The notes under the pieces were generated by a model. That model saw only the letters and a list, made by a program, of their open reading frames with translations, did no database searches and was not told the origin of the DNA. Shown piece after piece: positions 40,390 to 53,790 of a stretch of DNA of 64,000 nucleotides (position 1 is the first letter of the stretch; each line of letters begins with the position of its first letter). The position numbers and the translations under genes are program-made. The DNA comes from Buxus sempervirens (Eukaryota; Streptophyta; Magnoliopsida; Buxales; Buxaceae), in the NCBI GenBank assembly GCA_947561395.2, contig OX387183.1:44820890-44884889 (forward strand), read 5' to 3'.

Positions 40390-43078
40390 AGTAAAACCCC
40401 GAAGTTTCAGTATTTATATTTGGAGGGAATAATTAGAAAATTTTAAAAATTAATTTCTGGTGGATTTCAGGTAAAAGCCATGCAAGGGCAATTTAGGAAT
40501 TTCGAAAAAATCGGCTTATATGAATTAAGTGTAAGTGGAGTTATATTTTAATTTCAATATTAAATAAATATTCTTTAGAAGTTTCATTAGATATAATTAA
40601 GTGTTGCTCTTGTATTTTGTTTGGTGGCAAATCAGTGAATCAGTTGGTTATTAGGGTGTGGGTGTAGGTTTTCGGTGCAGTTGCATCGCATCGGATCATG
40701 AAGAGCAAGTTGAGGAGGATTTTGAGCGCAAATTATAAATTCGGCTCTCTGTGCGCGTGAACAGGTTCGACTGTTCGATCGCTGGAGAACCTTAAGCATC
40801 AGAACCCTAGATCTGAGAACTAGAGTGGAGGAATTCTGACTCTGAGTGAGAGGTGAGATTGAGTAATTCGATCTGAAGTTTTGAAAGAATATAGAGATCT
40901 CTGTTCATAGGAGGTGGTGCGACTAATTTTTCTTAGATCAGAATTTCGTTCAAACTCAATTTAGATCAGGTAAGTTAACTCAATGATTAGATCTAGGTTA
41001 GTTTAGTTCAATTTCATCAAATTATTAGCAAAAAATATGGATCAGGCATTAAGTTTTGAATTCTGGAAACTCTGTAATTTTCAGTTCGTTGGTGACATTC
41101 TGGAAGTGGAGAAATCTGATCGCTATTGCTAATTGTTGTTGAAGTCGGATTTCAGTGAAAATAAGGCAAGTAGCACCTTCAAATTAGCAAAAAATCGTAT
41201 GAGTTTTGTGATCATTTGAAGTAGTAAAATTGTGATAGTCGAAATCTGATTTTGATGTTCATGAAATGGGCATTTAGTTTATGATTCAATCTTAGCTTAG
41301 TTCAATTAAATCCAAATTATTATAATTGTGTTACTAGGATGTTCTCCATGATGTTAGAAGAGTTTTAGTTGGATTAAATAAATTCAGTCCTGGGAAAAAT
41401 TGCAATATCTGCAATTGTGAAAAATGGAAATACTGGCACCAAGTGATGCCAAGGGCTGCTGACCTTATTGAGGTCAGTGCCAGTTCAAAATTAAAGGGGA
41501 GGCTAACTGGCGCCAACCATGGCTGACCTGGTGAGGTTGGCACCTAGCACTAAATCAAAATCAAGGTGAAGCTGAGTTTGTAATTGTGAATAAATATAGT
41601 TTAGGCTTCTCAAACTTGTTTACATGAGTTCATCTAAGTTCTATATAGCATCTAAGGTTATTAGAATTTTATGGAGGCTGAATTACTAATATGAAATAGG
41701 AGAATTATTGAGAATCATAATACTAAGGGCATGTTATAGTTTTCTGCAGCAGATATTGAAGACCCTTCTAAACTTATCCTTATGTCAAGTATATTTTATA
41801 TCTACACCTGAGTTACTTAGAAATATAAATGGAGGATTTCAGATCTGTTAGTAACCTATTAGATAAAATTTGACAACAAAAATTAGGGAATCATGAGTGG
41901 AAGCCGATATGAGAAGGAGGTTAATAAAAGTAAACCTAGTGATTCCAAGTGGTTATCCGAATGGTCTTTTGGACTGATTTTCGAACTCTCATTGAAACAC
42001 TGGATTTCTCTATCTCATTGTATTATCTGAAATGTTGTTATAATTTGAAAGCATTTGAATTTGCTTCTTACTATATTGTTGGTTATCACTTTGAGGAAAC
42101 GGTATAGTTTCTTTTACCGGTTGTGCTGAATGATGAAAATTTTACTGTTGGATGGCTTTAGTGAATACTTGAAACTAAATATGATACGGTTAATTTTAAA
42201 ATAGCTTCAATTACTATAAATATGGTTTTATGTTAAACTTGCACTGTATATGAGAAATTTTCGTCAAAGTACAAAGGGCAAGACTAAGTGTGGATCCACA
42301 ATCTAGTTGTAAGTGGAATTTGTATATTTCGTCTGGATTAAGTAGGATTCCATCATGCATTTCCTCCATGATGGAGAGGCCTTCCATGAGAGAAGTGCTG
42401 CAGCAACTCTGTTTCCACACTTATGGTGAGGTCTCTTGAGTATTTTCTATCATGAGGGTGATGATTTGAATTTTCAAGCTATTGCAGCTATATTGACTAG
42501 ATTGTTTGGAACTCTAGCGCTTAGCCACACAAAATAAACAAACTTCATGAGTCCCACTATATATTGTTTTTTGAATCTGATTTTATTATGGGATGTGATT
42601 GACAATGTATTTCCGGGATTAGTCGGATTAATCGAGGTTAACCGTAAACTAAATTGATTACAACTTATGCATGATTTAGAATTATTGTAAATGTATTTCC
42701 TTGCATGCATTTGCTACTTGCTGAGATATTCGTATCTCACCGTTTTATTTTTGTTTTCAGATCTCGGTAAGAACGATACCAAGGGTGTTGATATTCCGGC
42801 CGACTATTTGGAGTATTGCCATGAGGATTATTTCGTGGAGTAGAGATTTGTTATAGTTGTTTAGACTCTATTTTTGGATATTGTGAGTTGTATTCTTGGA
42901 TTTTTTTATAATTCTTTCAGATGGTGATTGGGATTAGTAGTGAACCATTACTCTTGTATTTGAATTTCCTATTCTTTTATTTCATGTTTTCCATACTCTG
43001 TTAGATCCTGTGGATTAAAGTTAACCCTTCGGGTACGAGTTACGGTTATTCCACGTAACCTGGATCCGGGGCGTTACA
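40390..43078 (+). repeat. 3' LTR of gypsy 2 (2689 bp)
   Basis: A polypurine tract GGGGGGGAGGAG ends at about 40389. The LTR start AGTAAAACCCCG has lost its first T; the end is CCGGGGCGTTACA at 43078. A word block CTGACCTTATTGAGGTCAG and its relative near 41525 form palindromes. CCTCCATGATGGAGAGG (42365-42381) is another. CTACTTGCTGAGATATTCG near 42713 is shared with other Tekay-like LTRs here. Confidence 0.85.
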
Positions 43079-45226
43079 GGAAGGTTTAGGGTTTCCATTA
43101 ATTCAATCATAAGAAGAAAAGGAGAGAGAAAATTCATGCATAAGGCTGGAGAAATAGAGAAGATAATAAGAAACTTAAGAGAAAAAAGAGGAGTTGCAGA
43201 GAAGTCAAACCAGCAAACTTCTAATGACGATCTACAGAGATCCAGTCGTTGGATCGGCTTCAAATTTGGAGGTTTTATTTTATTCTGGTGGTTATTCAAT
43301 CTGAACGGTGGAGATCGTATTTGGATATCCCTAGAATTGTGCGAGAATTTCAGAAAATCGGCTTACTTTGAGGTTATTCAAAAAGAAGAAGGATTTTTGC
43401 AATCTTAAGGCAAGTAGTAACCCTTTACCTTGGAAAACTTACATGGTTTACTGTTTAGATGAAAAATATTGTGTTCTTCAGATTTGTGATGATTTAGAAA
43501 CATGTTTAGGTTGATTTGGAAAGTTTTGGTTGAGGTTTAAAGCATGGAAAAATTATATGTTCTTCTTGATAGAATTTTGTCTACTTTGATATTTAGATGA
43601 AAAGAGTGATTTTGATGATTAGATTTGTTAGTAATTGTTTTAGAATGGTTTGGGGTGTATAGAAAAGGATTTTAGATGTGTTGGAAATGATCTTGATTGA
43701 TGGAAATAAGTTTAAGAAAAAGAAATAGAAAATTCGGAAAAATTTCGTAAAACCCAGAATTTTTAGAAAATCAACAACCGCCCACAATCATGCTCGAGCG
43801 CCATTGAAGGCGCCCTGCCTGTGTTTTTTTTAGAAAACCCAGAACCCGAAACCCATAAGTTTTTATTAGACCGAGCACCCGTAATTGCGCTCAAGCGCCA
43901 CTCCAAGCGACCAAAACCTGAATTGGATTTTCTACGAGCGCCTGACATACCGCCCGACAGTGCTCGAACGCTCTTTGACAGATTTTTGGAATTTTTCCTT
44001 TCAACCTAGTTTTTATTATAAAATTGTTTTTATTGAATTCCAACTCATGTACCAATAAGATTAAGGTATTTTGAGAGTGTTTGCATTGGCCAATGATTTA
44101 TTTGGATTTTTATAAAAAAATTTGGGTACGTTCTACTAAAATGACTTTTATTTGAATTTATCGTTCCAATTCGTATTCTTTTCAACTTGTTTTGATTTTA
44201 TTGGTTCCTACACTTGTATTTGACCTACCTAAAGATGTTTACAAAGTTGTCATGGCAAAATTGTTATTATTTTCCTCCGTATATCTTGGAATTGACTTGT
44301 GGTTATTCTCACTCATGTAGCTTGGGTTTAAGCCTTGGTTTTTCCTCCATGTATCTTGGAATTGACTTGTGGATTTATGAAATATGGTTGGTTTTTTTAA
44401 TGAAAGTAAGGATATTTGTTATCTCTATGAGGGAGTATTTCTGCCAAGAGGGCAGTGTTTGTTAGTTTATATTTATGAAGGAATGATTTATGGAAATTAT
44501 TGATCTATGTTTTCCAATTATATAACTGTTTTTGGTTGACTTGTGTCTAGCGGGCTTAGCTCATTATGGATCCATAGTTTAGCTAGATAGTGAGGTCTAT
44601 ATATCTTTGTTTGAATTAAGTTTAGTTCCATTTATGCATTTCCTCCAAGAGGGAGAGGTTATTCCAAGAGGGAATGAGCTATAGCAATTAGTTTACACCA
44701 AGAGGGTGAGGTTTTTGTTGAATATGTTGCAGCGTTGTTCTTTGACTAGATTGTACCCGCCAACTTAATACCTATATCAAGTTTAAGTGATCTGTTGTGT
44801 AAAGTGAAGTCCGAAACCCAGAGTAGGTCGACTTCAGGGTGACTAACACCCAGAGTAGGCCGGTTCATCACACGTAAGAACGTGAGGAGGCGATTGGGAC
44901 TGGATTTAACCTTTTAAAGTGGTCATATTTCACGTGTCATGTGATGTCACAATTGGGTGGCTTTTTGTGTGAATATTATGTTGGTTTTGGATTATAACTT
45001 GTTGGATTTTGGACTTTATATTGTACTTTCTGGATTATCAACTTCAGCTTAATCATTGTACCTCATGAAAATGATTTATAAATTATATGTACTGTTTTAT
45101 AGCATGCATGTTGCTACTTGCTAAGATTTTCTATCCCACCCTTGCTTTTAATATTTGTTTTCAGATAATCTTGGAGAAGACATGCAAATTGGAGTAGATA
45201 ATACAGAGGGTACAGCAAAAGACCTT
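43079..45226 (+). repeat. Tekay-like LTR, right part, interrupted by gypsy 3
   Basis: No LTR start at 43079; contains a purine-rich leader, GC-rich palindromic words GCTCGAGCGCC, GCGCTCAAGCGCC and GTGCTCGAACGCTC (43788-43975), the TTATGGATCCATAG word (44561-44574) and TTGCTACTTGCTAAGATTTT (45107), all in the order of the gypsy 2 LTR. It stops without an LTR end at the gypsy 3 border, so gypsy 3 inserted here. Probably the continuation of 36317-36919. Confidence 0.6.
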
Positions 45227-45717
45227 TGTGCGCATGGTAGCACAAGTGAGGGCGCACGGAAATGCGCGTGCGTCCTAAAGGGTAACACAGGAAAAGGGAG
45301 TCGCCACTACCTGATGGGATGCAGGCAGACACCTAGATGCCCTAAGGATATCTATTTTGGTCTGCGGCTTGAGATTCTGAGAAAGGGTTCGGTTACGGTC
45401 TGGGGAAGTCCGTAAACACCCCGGTCCGCCCCGTCGAGTGACGGGTCCCATTGGTTTCCTTGGTTTGAGTCAACTCAATTCTAAACTCACCCTACTTCTA
45501 TGCCGGCATGCACACTTATTTCAGGTTTAGGTGGGGACCACCAAAGTAGTGTGGGTCCCTTTCTTTTATTTGATTTTTATCTTTTTATTCAAATGATGTG
45601 GGTCTGATATGGGCCCCGTTGGAAGGCCCATGGGATGCCAAGTAGGGCTTAGGCCCAAGAGAAACAAAAATGAGGGCTTACTGGGCCTAACTGCAGAATA
45701 GGAATGGTTTGGCCCCC

Positions 45718-45764
45718 ACCGCACATACTGTACGGTCAGAGTCAAACCGTTCTGTGTATGCGGT
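45718..45764 (-). promoter_or_regulatory. Second palindrome block of LTR-T copy C
   Basis: ACCGCA (45718-45723) pairs with TGCGGT (45759-45764), enclosing ACGGT (45732-45736) and ACCGT (45746-45750). Same type as the U3 block of this copy. Confidence 0.6.
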
Positions 45765-46911
45765 TTTGGCCCAGAAAGCACAAAAGGCAATTTTTCCTGA
45801 GGGCTCTGGGTTATTGGGCCTCTTGTGATGTTCCAGCAGTCGTGTGGGCCCCTGTGTGGGCCCACGGTGGTTCAGGGAATGGGGGATCTCCCCACTTTGG
45901 TTTCTTTCGTTTGGGGGTTTCACAGCAAGGAAAGTAGGGGGAGCAGGGGAGTTAGCCTCCTCCCACTTAAGCCACCTACAGCAACTAAACAGGGACCAAG
46001 TAGTCCCTGTTTTGGTTGTTTAATCCACAAAAACCAACAAGCTTAAGAGTCAACAAGAATCCCTCAATTCAGGGCTTAACACCTGCTTTAGTCTGAGACA
46101 CGCACACGCATGCTTTCACACACACTATGTGTAAAACCCCGAATTTTCTCAAATATTAAAATAAAATAATAATTAATATTCTTGAGGATTATTATGGATG
46201 GAAATAATTTATTATTGTAAAGAATATCGTTATTAGTGGAGATCAGGAGTTTGGCGCAAATCCGACCGTCCGATCATGAGATATCAAGGTATGATTAACA
46301 CTTTAATTTTAAGAGCTATGATTGGGCGTGTGTATGGAGTCTTTTGTAAGTGAGATACATGGAATCGGAGAGTATAAATACCAATTAAATAACCTAATTC
46401 TATAGGTGAGAATACCAATCGTATTTTGCTCGTATTGAATAGCCGCAAGCGACAAACACGACCAAACCGGAAGAGAAGAAGAAGAAGGGAAAAGGGAGAG
46501 GGTGTTGCTTGATTTCTTTCTTCTAGACAGTGTCTCACATTGTTCTAGTCATTGTTTAGAGAAGAGGAAAAGAAACGATCGTCAACAGAGGTAGATGACA
46601 CTGTTTTACGTTCGTTTTTGTATTTAATGTTCGTTTAATCTTCAAACCATGTTTTTATGATGTAGATATATGTATGATTCATGATATAATCATTATAAGT
46701 ATTATAGGATTGCTTAGAATAGGAAAAATCATGTTTTGGAAGTGTTTCTGTTCGTTTTTGGGAGACCGCCGACCTCGACTATGCTCGGCGATCATCGGCG
46801 ATCCTCAGCACTAGTTATAAAACCCAGACCGCTGGAAGACGTATCGTCGACGCTCTGTTTTACACTACCACCGACCTATGACCGCCTAGGCGATCCTGAG
46901 CGATCCTAGGC

Positions 46912-47108
46912 GCTCTAGCAAAAAAATGCAATTTTGGCAGTTTTTCATCCCCTTTTCTTCTCCAACCCTTTTCCAAATAACCTGAGCGTCCTACACAGCA
47001 CCCTAGGTGCTCTAGCAAAAAAATGCAATTTTGACAGTTTTTCATCCCCTTTTCTTCTCCAACCCTTTTCCAAATAACCTGAGCCTCCTACACAGCACCC
47101 TTATTTAT
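46912..47108 (+). repeat. 97-bp tandem duplication
   Basis: GCTCTAGCAAAAAAATGCAA starts at 46912 and again at 47009; the two copies differ at a few bases only. Confidence 0.9.
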
Positions 47109-47849
47109 TGCTCCATTTACTTAAGTCAATGTCCTGTGTATTTATTGCTTCATTTACTTAATTCTTTACATGTAAATAAGGTTTTACCCCCCATTTGGAA
47201 CCATTAAAAATACTTCTAAGGTCCAATTCCCAGCCAATAAAAAGTCAACTTTCCAGTTCATGCCTAAATTTCCAGTTTTCCCGGTTTTTATCAAAAAGCC
47301 CGTTTTGGGTTTGATACCCAGATGAGTGATTCAGAAGCCCATAAAATTCTAGGAGATGTGTTTACCCTTCAATAGACTACAACCAAAATTTGAGCCTGAA
47401 ACTCCTTTTAGATTTGTCTAGAAAAATTATATACCAAAAGTCAACGTTTTTAACTAGACTTAGAATATTTTTGGGGTTCGAAACTTTTTGTTTCGGAATC
47501 GATTGATTTTTGGTATGGTGACCTTATTGGGAATCCTAAGACTATCCCACTCATCCAAAATGTATTTTCAGAACTTTACGACATTCTTAGTCCCAAATCA
47601 TTATAAAATAGGTTATTTGGATTTCCACTTGTAACATTTCTCTAAGATTATTCTTAAGGTGTCTCTGAAGGCTAATTATACTAAAAGGTTCATATTAGAT
47701 ATTTAACCACCTGAGTCTTCCATTATTAAGATAATCCCATAATCAATATGAGTACACACTAATGAACTGGTTATGGAACAAGACTTTTGATTACCGATTG
47801 AACATGAAAGAACTATGATTATAAACAATATTGGAATGTGAATGATTGT

Positions 47850-48250
47850 ACAATGGCTTGGTGGCTAGTTTTATAAATAACCTGCTTGGTGGCAGAGATG
47901 TACTGTATATTACCTGCTTGTTGGCAGAGATTATAACCTGCTTGGTGGCGGAGATCCTAACCCGTTTGGTGATGGAGACACAACCTGCTTGGTGGCAGAG
48001 ATAACCCGTTTGGTGACGGAGACCCAACTTGTTTGGTGGCAGAGATAACCCACTTGGTGGTGGAGACCCTAACCCATTTGGTGACAGAGACCCAACCTGC
48101 TTAGTGGCAGAGATAACCCGTTTGGTGACGGAGACCCAACCTGCTTGGTGGCAGAGATTACCCGCTTGGTGGTGGAGACATTACCTGCTTGGTGGCGGAG
48201 ACATTACCCGCTTGGTGGCAGAGACATTACCTCCTGCGGGAGAGATTCAT
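47850..48250 (+). repeat. Minisatellite of about sixteen 20-25 bp units
   Basis: Units of the form ACCTGCTTGGTGGCAGAGAT and variants ACCCGTTTGGTGACGGAGAC alternate through the block; a further CTCCTGCGGG-type degenerate array continues to about 48560. Absent from the related LTRs in this window. Confidence 0.88.
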
Positions 48251-50069
48251 TACCTCCTGTGGGGCAGATGTATTTCTGATGGATTGCATCCTACAAGAGA
48301 GACACCTCATGTGGGGGAGATGTGATTATGCGTGATTGCATCTCACATGGAGGATGGGTGTGTGAGTTACCACTGGAAGGTGAGGAAGTTATCTCCTATG
48401 GTAGAGGTAGATGCTAGGTGTTCACATCCTGCGGTAGAGTTATGCTGTCTCCTGCAGGGGGTACCTATAGTCGTAAAGATGTGCATTCTCCTGCGGAGCT
48501 TGTGTGGATACTATGTGTTTGCGTCTTGCAGTAGAGATAGGCTACTACCTGAAGGTTGGCTTTTATTACTGATATATTGATTGATTCTCAAATTGATGGA
48601 TTGAGTTGGACGTATTTGATAAGATTGTTTATTTAAAAGGAAATATTGAAATGTCATAATTGAATAGAATTGCTAGGATTTAATGAGAACTGTTAAAATG
48701 GAATATTATGGAATCATGAATAAAATGTGGAACTGTTCTTGGGAGGAAACTAATTGAAATAAACCAGACACTATGGGAATGTGGATTATAATACATGGTC
48801 CTTTAAATTGAAATGAAATGTACATGATTAACTTCCTTTAATTCGAGCATCGATTCAATGTTTGTTTTGTATCGTAATTATTCGTTTATCTTATTGACTG
48901 TAATTACTCACCTATTTTACCGTGCATGAAACCACTGTTATTTTCTATATATAAACTGTTTTTCCTCATGCATGTGTTACCTACTGAGATATTCCTATCT
49001 CACTCCTACTTTATATGAAAAGAGTAGGATAATTTTATATAGTTGTATTTACTTTATTGGAATCATAATAGATGATTTGGTAGGATATTAAGAGTTAGTT
49101 AATTTGTAGTTGCCTTTCATTTGATAAATTGATGTAATAGGAAGATTAAGTTCCAATGAATAATTTAAGCTTCCTAGCACTCTGATAAATCTTAGTTCTT
49201 TATTTTCTTATATTTGAACTGATTGTAATGTACCACAAGTTAATGCCTTGATCTGAGTCAAAATGAGAAAAAAAAATGACCCGGATTCTGGGTGTTATAC
49301 TATGCATGGGGCAGAAGTGTTTGAGCTCAAAACCATGCCATGGAGGAACAGTAACACATGAGTGAGGGGTGATTGATCCACTCTCCCAAGATAGGGAAAC
49401 TCATGCACACATGCAACAGGGTCAATCAACAAGGCATACCATGTAAATACAAAGTATGAAATAAAGAAAGCATGCAGCGGTAGGCCAAGGGACAGCAGCT
49501 ATTATTGGGGAATTTCCCTGCTAACAACGCATGGGAATTGTGGGGGAAATTGAGGGAAAGGACCAGCTTTCATGCATGACACTTAGTGGGTGTCCTAGGT
49601 GCGTAGGTGGGTGAATGGAGATGCTGGTAACAGTGAAAATCAAAGGGCAAAAGTGGTTTATTCGCATGCTAAAAACAATGGCACACGAAGAGGGATAAAC
49701 CAATAGCTAAGTGGAAAGCAAAGGTGCATGGTGATGTGATTTCTCCACACCTATACATGCATATTCCAGGAGTTGCAATAATCAACAAAGACCACACATT
49801 ATAGAGGGGCCAAAATACGTAGGAAAAGGCATGGAAACGACAAGTGAGTGAGAAAGGACATAGGGTGGTTAAATTAGGGGTACATTAGAAGATCACAAGA
49901 GGGGAACATGCTCCCCACATACATGGAATAGAGACATAATAAACCAGCACCTAAAAAAAACCTTAAGATCATGTGGAAACACCACTCATACCCCCTTTGG
50001 AACCCCACGAACACCCTCTCTCACCTTGAAGGCTTTCATGGGGCATAAATGCAGGAGAAAGAAGTAAGC

Positions 50070-52419
50070 TATAAAACCCCCAATTTTCCTTAAATAATAA
50101 TATAAATTAATAAATAATATTCTTGAGAGTTATAACTGATGGAAATATTTTATTAATGTATGGGATAATATAATTAGTGGAGATGCAGAGTTGGACGCAG
50201 ATCTGACCGTCCGATCATGAGATATCGAGGTATGGGTTCTAGTTGGGCAGTGTGTATAGGAAAATTTGCATGTGAGATACATGGGATCAAGAAGTATATA
50301 TAATAGTTTATTAACCTAAATGTATATGTTTGTATTTTTCACTCGTATTGAACAGCCGCAAGCGACAAACACAAACCAAGCCGAGAAGAGAAGAAGAAGA
50401 AGAAGAGAGGAAGACCAGGTTTCTTCTTACTTTGAGACTTGTTTTGCAATCGTATAGAGGTTGGAGTGTTGCTGTTCAGAAGAGAAGAAGAGGAACGCAC
50501 GTTCAAGAGGTAGGTGACATTGTTTTGATCGGTTGATTTGTATTTATGTTCGTTTAATTGCAAAAGCATGTTTTTATGAGATATATTGATGTATTTAGTT
50601 TGATAAACATGTTATAAGTATGTTAGAATGATATTAGACGAGAAAAATCACGTTTTGAAAGTGTTTCTGTTCGTTTTTTGGAGACCGCCGACCTCGACTG
50701 TGCTCGGCGATCCTCGGCACTAGTTATAAACTTTAGACCGTTGAAGACCGCTGGAAGACTTACCGTTAGTGTCCTATTTTGCACTACCGCCGACCACAAA
50801 CCGCCGAGGCGATCCTGAGTGATCCTAGGCGCTCTGTGCAAAATTTCCTGATTTTTGTAATTTCGAACCTGATTCAATTCCAAACTATTTTTAGACAATT
50901 TTAATGATTAATTAAGATGTTTTAAGACCAAAATAAATTATCTAATTCCCTGTTTTACAGAAAAATAAATTAGGAAGATATTTAGGACATTAGTTGCCAA
51001 ACTTTGAAAGTAATTGAGAAATCTAGTTTTTGGAAAACCTAACTATTATTTGATTATCAAAACAACTCTAAATGACACTATAAACCAGAAAACTTTATAA
51101 AGAGAATTCAGAACTCAGTTGACCGAATATTGAAGTAATTGACAGATTTAACCTTTATATGCTGCTAGGTACCAACCCTTATAGAAATATTATATTTTAG
51201 GGAATTTTGGAGTCTAGTGGGCATAGCTGTTTATGGATCCATAGTTGTTGCTAGATAGCTGAGGGATATGTCAATTGGGTTGAGTTTCTCCCTTGTGCGA
51301 CGCGCTTCCTTTGCAAGTTAGTTTGTTTGGGAAGGTCCTATGTGTGGAGGGACACCTCGGTGAGCCGCTGGTGATTCCCTGTACATGTGGATAAGCGACC
51401 ATCTCCATGTATTGATTCTGGTGCTGCATGCTGGTGGTACATGCCAACTCTAATGGGTACATGTGCAATAAGTCAGTGACTACGGCTCTTGTCTAAGCTG
51501 TGCTGCATGGGATTTGAGTATCATTAGTAGCATTGCTCCTAAGCCGCACAGTGGTATAGAGATTGGTCGAGAATCATCTCAAAAGGTTTATCTATCTTTG
51601 TGAGTCCTACAATGACACTGAAATCACAAACACTTGTTATTATTATTGTATACATGCTGGAGGCATGTGATTGAGATATTGGCCGGATGTGACTGTTTAG
51701 TGCATCCTAACAAAGTATGAATTATGTTATTGATTTTGATATTGGATTCTTATATTAGAACTTGTTGAAATACATCTCTAGAACTGTTTATCATACTGTT
51801 TTGTATTCATGAATGATACGAATGATTATACGAGCCTGATTACTCGATATTGCTTAATCGTGCATGAACTGTTATTTTACTTATATTAACTGTTTAATCA
51901 TGCATGTGTTACCTACTGGGATATTCGTATCTCACCCTACTTTTATTTCATTTTTCAGCTAATACGTGAGAGGGGGATTATAGTGATTTCCAGGGAGAGG
52001 TAGCTGAGTATTCACCGGAGGATTACTTTTACCCGGATATTGTCTGAGGTGGAGGATTGTTATAGACTTAGTTATATTTGATAGACTATTATTCATTTGG
52101 ATTTGATGTACTAGAGAGAGGAGAGAGAAAGTAACCATTTTATTTTACCAGACTTTGATATTAATGATTGATGATTAACTTTAATGTTTATTTGAGGATT
52201 TTAGACTACACTTCTGCACATACTTGTTTCCGCACTCTGATAGTATGATAAAGTGAATGGATTATTTAATTCTATTATCTGGTATATTATTGATGATGTA
52301 TTTGATATGGGCCAATAACACCTCGGATTTGGTTGTTGAACTGAATTCGGGTTGTTACAGTAGCGAACCGGGTTTGGGTCGGGTGCCGGTTTGCACTGAC
52401 CCGGGTTTGAGGCGTTACA
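50070..52419 (+). repeat. Tekay-like solo LTR, 2350 bp, target duplication TAAGC
   Basis: Starts TATAAAACCCCCAATTTTCC (G-to-A change in the usual TG), ends GTTTGAGGCGTTACA. TAAGC flanks at 50065-50069 and 52420-52424. Close relative of the LTRs at 37224 and 59444. GC-rich palindromic words at about 50683-50841. Confidence 0.92.
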
Positions 52420-52519
52420 TAAGCTAAGCACTTGTTTTAACAAAGAGAAGTCAAGCCATTTACATATGCTCAAAACATTCTCATTTTCATATATGTAGAA
52501 CAAAATATGTCAAGAAACA

Positions 52520-52526
52520 ATACCTT
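52520..52526 (-). promoter_or_regulatory. Splice donor in LTR-T copy C
   Basis: Minus strand AAG|GTAT, GT at 52523-52522, 288 nt past the TATA box. Confidence 0.5.
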
Positions 52527-52804
52527 GGGGTTTTAAAGCCCCTTTTGAGGTGTGTAGGCTTCTCCTTGAAGCAAAACAGGGGTTGGAAACACCTCTCCCA
52601 ACAGCAAGTTCCTCCTTCCAGTTCTTCTTTGATGGAGGTGAAGAAGAAGAGGGAAGGAAGCGGTAGAATAGTCCTAGAATGGGGTTTGGGTGACTTAGGA
52701 GGCAAGGAGGGCAAAAGGGAAGGATTTCGGATCAGAGACCATGGGGGAGAAGGGGTGGAAACCAGCCAAGAAAAGCCCCCCCTGTCCCACTGTTCGGATT
52801 TTTC

Positions 52805-52811
52805 TTTTATA
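52805..52811 (-). promoter_or_regulatory. TATA box of LTR-T copy C
   Basis: TATAAAA on the minus strand, with the palindrome block directly upstream (52823 onward). Confidence 0.7.
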
Positions 52812-52822
52812 GCAAATTGGGA

Positions 52823-53078
52823 CAAAACCGCATACATAGAGCGGTTTTGCCAAAAATGAACAGTAACTGCACATATTGTCTGGTTTAGTCAAAACCGCAG
52901 GGTATGTGCGGTTTTGGCCCTGTCTTTTCGGCAATGATTAGGGGACAAACTCGCGTAGGCACAGTCTGACGTGTCATGCAACCGTACTGTAAGTACGGTT
53001 ACTTTTCGCCCGCCGCTTGCTCTGATTGGCTCGCGCGAGCGGTGGCCGAAAAAATCAACCGCACACCATATGCGGTTG
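52823..53078 (-). promoter_or_regulatory. U3 palindromes of LTR-T copy C (ACCGCA/TGCGGT type)
   Basis: CAAAACCGC/GCGGTTTTG (52823-52849), CAAAACCGCA/TGCGGTTTTG (52890-52916), AACCGTAC/GTACGGTT (52980-53000) and CAACCGCA/TGCGGTTG (53056-53078), all perfect arms of 8-10 bp. Confidence 0.8.
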
Positions 53079-53445
53079 CGAAGCAACTTTTCTCTCCCCT
53101 TTTTTGGTTGAGTTGACTGCTGAGGCAACTCAGCCACCTACTCGGACGAATTAGACTTCCTCAATTTTATTATTTCCCATTTATCTTAATTATTTTAATT
53201 AAGATATTTTAATTTTGACTGATTTGCCTCTAGGACTGTTTTGCTCATATCTTCTCCATCCGGGCTCCGATTCCAGCAAACTCAGTTGTGTTGGAACCGT
53301 GTTAGAATTCTTTAACCACTGGGATGAAGCAAGGCGGTCAATTATCACTTGATTAAAAGTCAACTTTTGCCCCCTCAAGGTTTGACCTTTCAGCTAGGGT
53401 TTTCATTTTCAGCAATTCTAGGGGTGCAAAAATGAGGTGCTGACA

Positions 53446-53790
53446 GCAGTCCCTCTTTGCCAGAGTCACCATGAGATGAACAGCAAAGAAAAAGAAGAAC
53501 CTCGTTTTTGCGCTCGGCATTTCTGTCAATATGATTGGTGAGCTTAGTCCCTTTGATGTTTTCAATGGGGTTGGAGAAGCAAAGCATTGATCTCCAAAGC
53601 AGTAGAAACAAAAAATGGTTTCCACTAGATTCTGGAGCTTGCTCACCATTAATTTTTCGGGTTTCTGGAGCAACTCCTTGGCACTTAACTTAAGTTTTTG
53701 AAAGGAAGGGTTGGACTTGAGCTCACCAACCTGTTTCAACATTGATGCAAGACACTCAACAATGTTCTTTTGTCTTGTTTGTTCAATTAA
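53446..53790 (-). pseudogene. Coding-like fragment with leucine heptads, origin unknown
   Basis: On the minus strand an open stretch contains KNIVECLASMLKQVGELKSN and SFQKLKLSAKELLQKPEKLM, then a Phe/Cys-rich part, and runs into the LTR. Its composition is that of a real helical protein segment rather than random translation. A frame change near 53795 joins a basic upstream part. Not recognised; could be a captured host exon or an element-specific ORF. Confidence 0.4.

Larger units (their letters stand above)
36920..43078 (+). mobile_element. Gypsy 2: 5'-truncated Tekay/Del-type chromovirus with 3' LTR
   Basis: Plus-strand integrase core, GPY-type C-terminal region and chromodomain, then the phrase TTCGAGGACGAAATT and a G-rich polypurine tract typical of the Tekay/Del clade, then the 3' LTR (40390-43078). 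The 5' LTR, gag, protease and RT are missing. A solo LTR (37224-39653) sits in the integrase gene. Confidence 0.88.
46130..49300 (+). repeat. Tekay-like solo LTR, 3171 bp, target duplication CTATG
   Basis: Starts TGTAAAACCCCGAATTTTC; ends CTGGGTGTTATA, a C-to-T change of the usual TTACA. CTATG flanks at 46125-46129 and 49301-49305. TATAAATA is at 46373-46380. It is longer than its relatives because of a minisatellite and a 97-bp duplication. Confidence 0.9.
45227..53445 (-). repeat. LTR-T copy C: probable 3' LTR of gypsy 3, holding two solo LTRs
   Basis: Minus start TGTCAGCACCTCATTTTTGC at 53445, end CATGCGCACA at 45227. Without the two nested LTRs it is about 2.69 kb. It shares TATA, donor, palindromes and terminal motifs with copies A, B and D. 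Confidence 0.85.

Noticed and set aside
45227..53445. LTR-T copy C as a solo LTR
   Set aside because: Flanking pentamers ACCTT and GCAGT differ and the right flank is gypsy 3 internal sequence, so a 3' LTR fits better; ectopic recombination between two copies remains possible.
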